Origin: Chloroflexota bacterium
Lineage (GTDB): Bacteria > Chloroflexota > Anaerolineae > 4572-78 > J111
Assembly: GCA_003694775.1 (NCBI GenBank)
Contig: RFJV01000170.1
Location: 1-7,141 of the forward strand
DNA: 7,141 nt
Direction: 5' to 3'
Shown here: positions 6,354 through 7,141 of the stretch, piece by piece
Layout: each line of letters opens with the position of its first letter
How positions within the stretch are numbered: position 1 is the stretch's first letter
Program-made: the position numbers and the translations under genes
Notes under the pieces: model-generated
Seen by the model: only the letters and a program-made list of their open reading frames with translations
Databases searched by the model: none
Told to the model about the DNA's origin: nothing

Positions 6354-7141
6354 ATGAAGCAAAAATTTGTCTGGCTAACCGTATTACTTGTTGTTCTGGG
6401 AATGCTGGCGGCTTGCGGTGGTGCGGCAACACCTGCACCGGAACAGCCGGCCCAGCAGAAGGAAGCCGCGCCCGCCGAAGAGGCCGCGCCGGCGGAGGAG
6501 GCCGCTCCCACCGAAGAGGCGATGCCCGCGGAAGAAGCCGCGCCGGCAGAGAACCCGCTGGGTATCGAACCGGTGAAGGTGGCTATCGTTATGCCCAGCA
6601 CCATCTCCGACCTGGCCTGGAGCCAGGCCATCTACGATGCTCTGAAGCGCATCCAGACGGATGCCGGCGGGGAGAGCGTGGTTGAAATTGCCTACACCGA
6701 AAACATGTTCAACGTCACCGACGCGGCCGCGGCCCTGCGGGACTACGCCGAAAACGGCTACGACCTGGTGATTGCCCACGGCACCCAGTACGGCACGTCG
6801 CTGTTTGAAATTGCCCCGGATTTCCCGGAGACCAGCTTTGCCTGGGGTACTGCGGTTGATACCGGCCAGGAGCAAGGGCTGAACAACATCTTTGCCTACG
6901 AGGCCCGCGCTGAGCAAGGTGGCTTTGTCAACGGCGTGCTGGCCGCGGCCCTGACCAAATCGAACGTTATCGGGGTGGTGGGACCGGTTGAGGCCGGCGA
7001 CGCCAAGCTCTACATCGACGGGTTTGTGGCCGGGGCCAAAGCCGCCAAACCGGATGTTACGGTCAACGTCTCCTACACCGGCTCCTTTGGCGATACCGCC
7101 CTGGCCGCGGAAGCCGCCAACACCCACATCCAGGCCGGCGC
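6354..7141 (+). CDS. BMP-family substrate-binding lipoprotein (ABC importer), 3' partial
   Basis: The frame is open to the end of the window, giving 262 residues of a basic membrane protein (BMP, Med-like) family lipoprotein. It should be anchored outside the cytoplasmic membrane and deliver substrate to the two permeases just upstream. The signal peptide has a short charged start, a hydrophobic core (5-17) and a lipobox LAAC with Cys21 as the lipidated residue. Residues 37-66 are five hexapeptides of the form E-A-[AM]-P-[AT]-E, a flexible tether. The binding domain begins near 73 with VKVAIVMPSTISDLAWSQ and includes the typical GYDLVIAHGTQYG (135-147) and FAWGTAVD (162-169). AGAGGAG at 6341-6347, six bases before the ATG, supports the start. 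The C-terminal lobe, perhaps 100 or more residues, is outside the window. Known relatives bind nucleosides or purines; this ligand is inferred. Confidence 0.92.
   Translation, partial: MKQKFVWLTVLLVVLGMLAACGGAATPAPEQPAQQKEAAPAEEAAPAEEAAPTEEAMPAEEAAPAENPLGIEPVKVAIVMPSTISDLAWSQAIYDALKRIQTDAGGESVVEIAYTENMFNVTDAAAALRDYAENGYDLVIAHGTQYGTSLFEIAPDFPETSFAWGTAVDTGQEQGLNNIFAYEARAEQGGFVNGVLAAALTKSNVIGVVGPVEAGDAKLYIDGFVAGAKAAKPDVTVNVSYTGSFGDTALAAEAANTHIQAG

Noticed and set aside
6293..6685. Plus-strand 130-codon frame beginning inside the repeat array
   Set aside because: Its first residues are translated ATTCAAA repeats and the rest is a shifted frame of the lipoprotein gene, whose own frame has a signal peptide, lipobox and BMP domain.

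Overview
The window looks like part of a GC-rich bacterial genome, most likely Chloroflexota (Anaerolineae-like). That placement is an inference from three things: the lipoprotein has an Ala/Pro/Glu linker of EAAPAE-type repeats directly after the lipobox, the intergenic DNA is built of hairpins and short repeats of a style common in that phylum, and the gene content fits. All five genes are on the + strand, and the first and last are cut by the window edges.

Layout: (1) 1-2571, the 3' part of a molybdenum hydroxylase of the xanthine dehydrogenase / aldehyde oxidoreductase family, with a [2Fe-2S] region and a Mo-cofactor region in one chain and no FAD domain between them. (2) 2558-3565, a luciferase-like (LLM) flavin- or F420-dependent oxidoreductase whose start overlaps the end of gene 1 by 14 bases. 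(3) 3566-3977, a 412-base gap with no credible gene, holding a 13-bp perfect inverted repeat, smaller hairpins, a duplicated 16-mer, and clustered GGATA/TATCC elements. (4) 3978-5195 and 5192-6157, two BPD_transp_2 permeases of a nucleoside/BMP-type ABC importer, overlapping by ATGA. (5) 6158-6353, an AT-richer gap made mostly of an array of 8-bp CAATGAGC units, then a run of ATTCAAA units. (6) 6354 to the window end, the 5' part of a BMP-family substrate-binding lipoprotein.

Together the genes suggest uptake and oxidation of a nucleoside, nucleobase or related N-heterocycle. The lipoprotein would capture the substrate, the permease pair would import it, the Mo hydroxylase would oxidise a ring carbon, and the LLM enzyme would act next or pass electrons. 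Substrate identity is inferred from families and context only. The ATPase needed by the importer and any FAD subunit for the hydroxylase are not in the window.

The most unusual DNA is the CAATGAGC array between the second permease and the lipoprotein. The most unusual gene arrangement is the overlap of a FAD-less Mo hydroxylase with an LLM oxidoreductase. No tRNA, rRNA, CRISPR array, transposase or recognisable riboswitch was seen.
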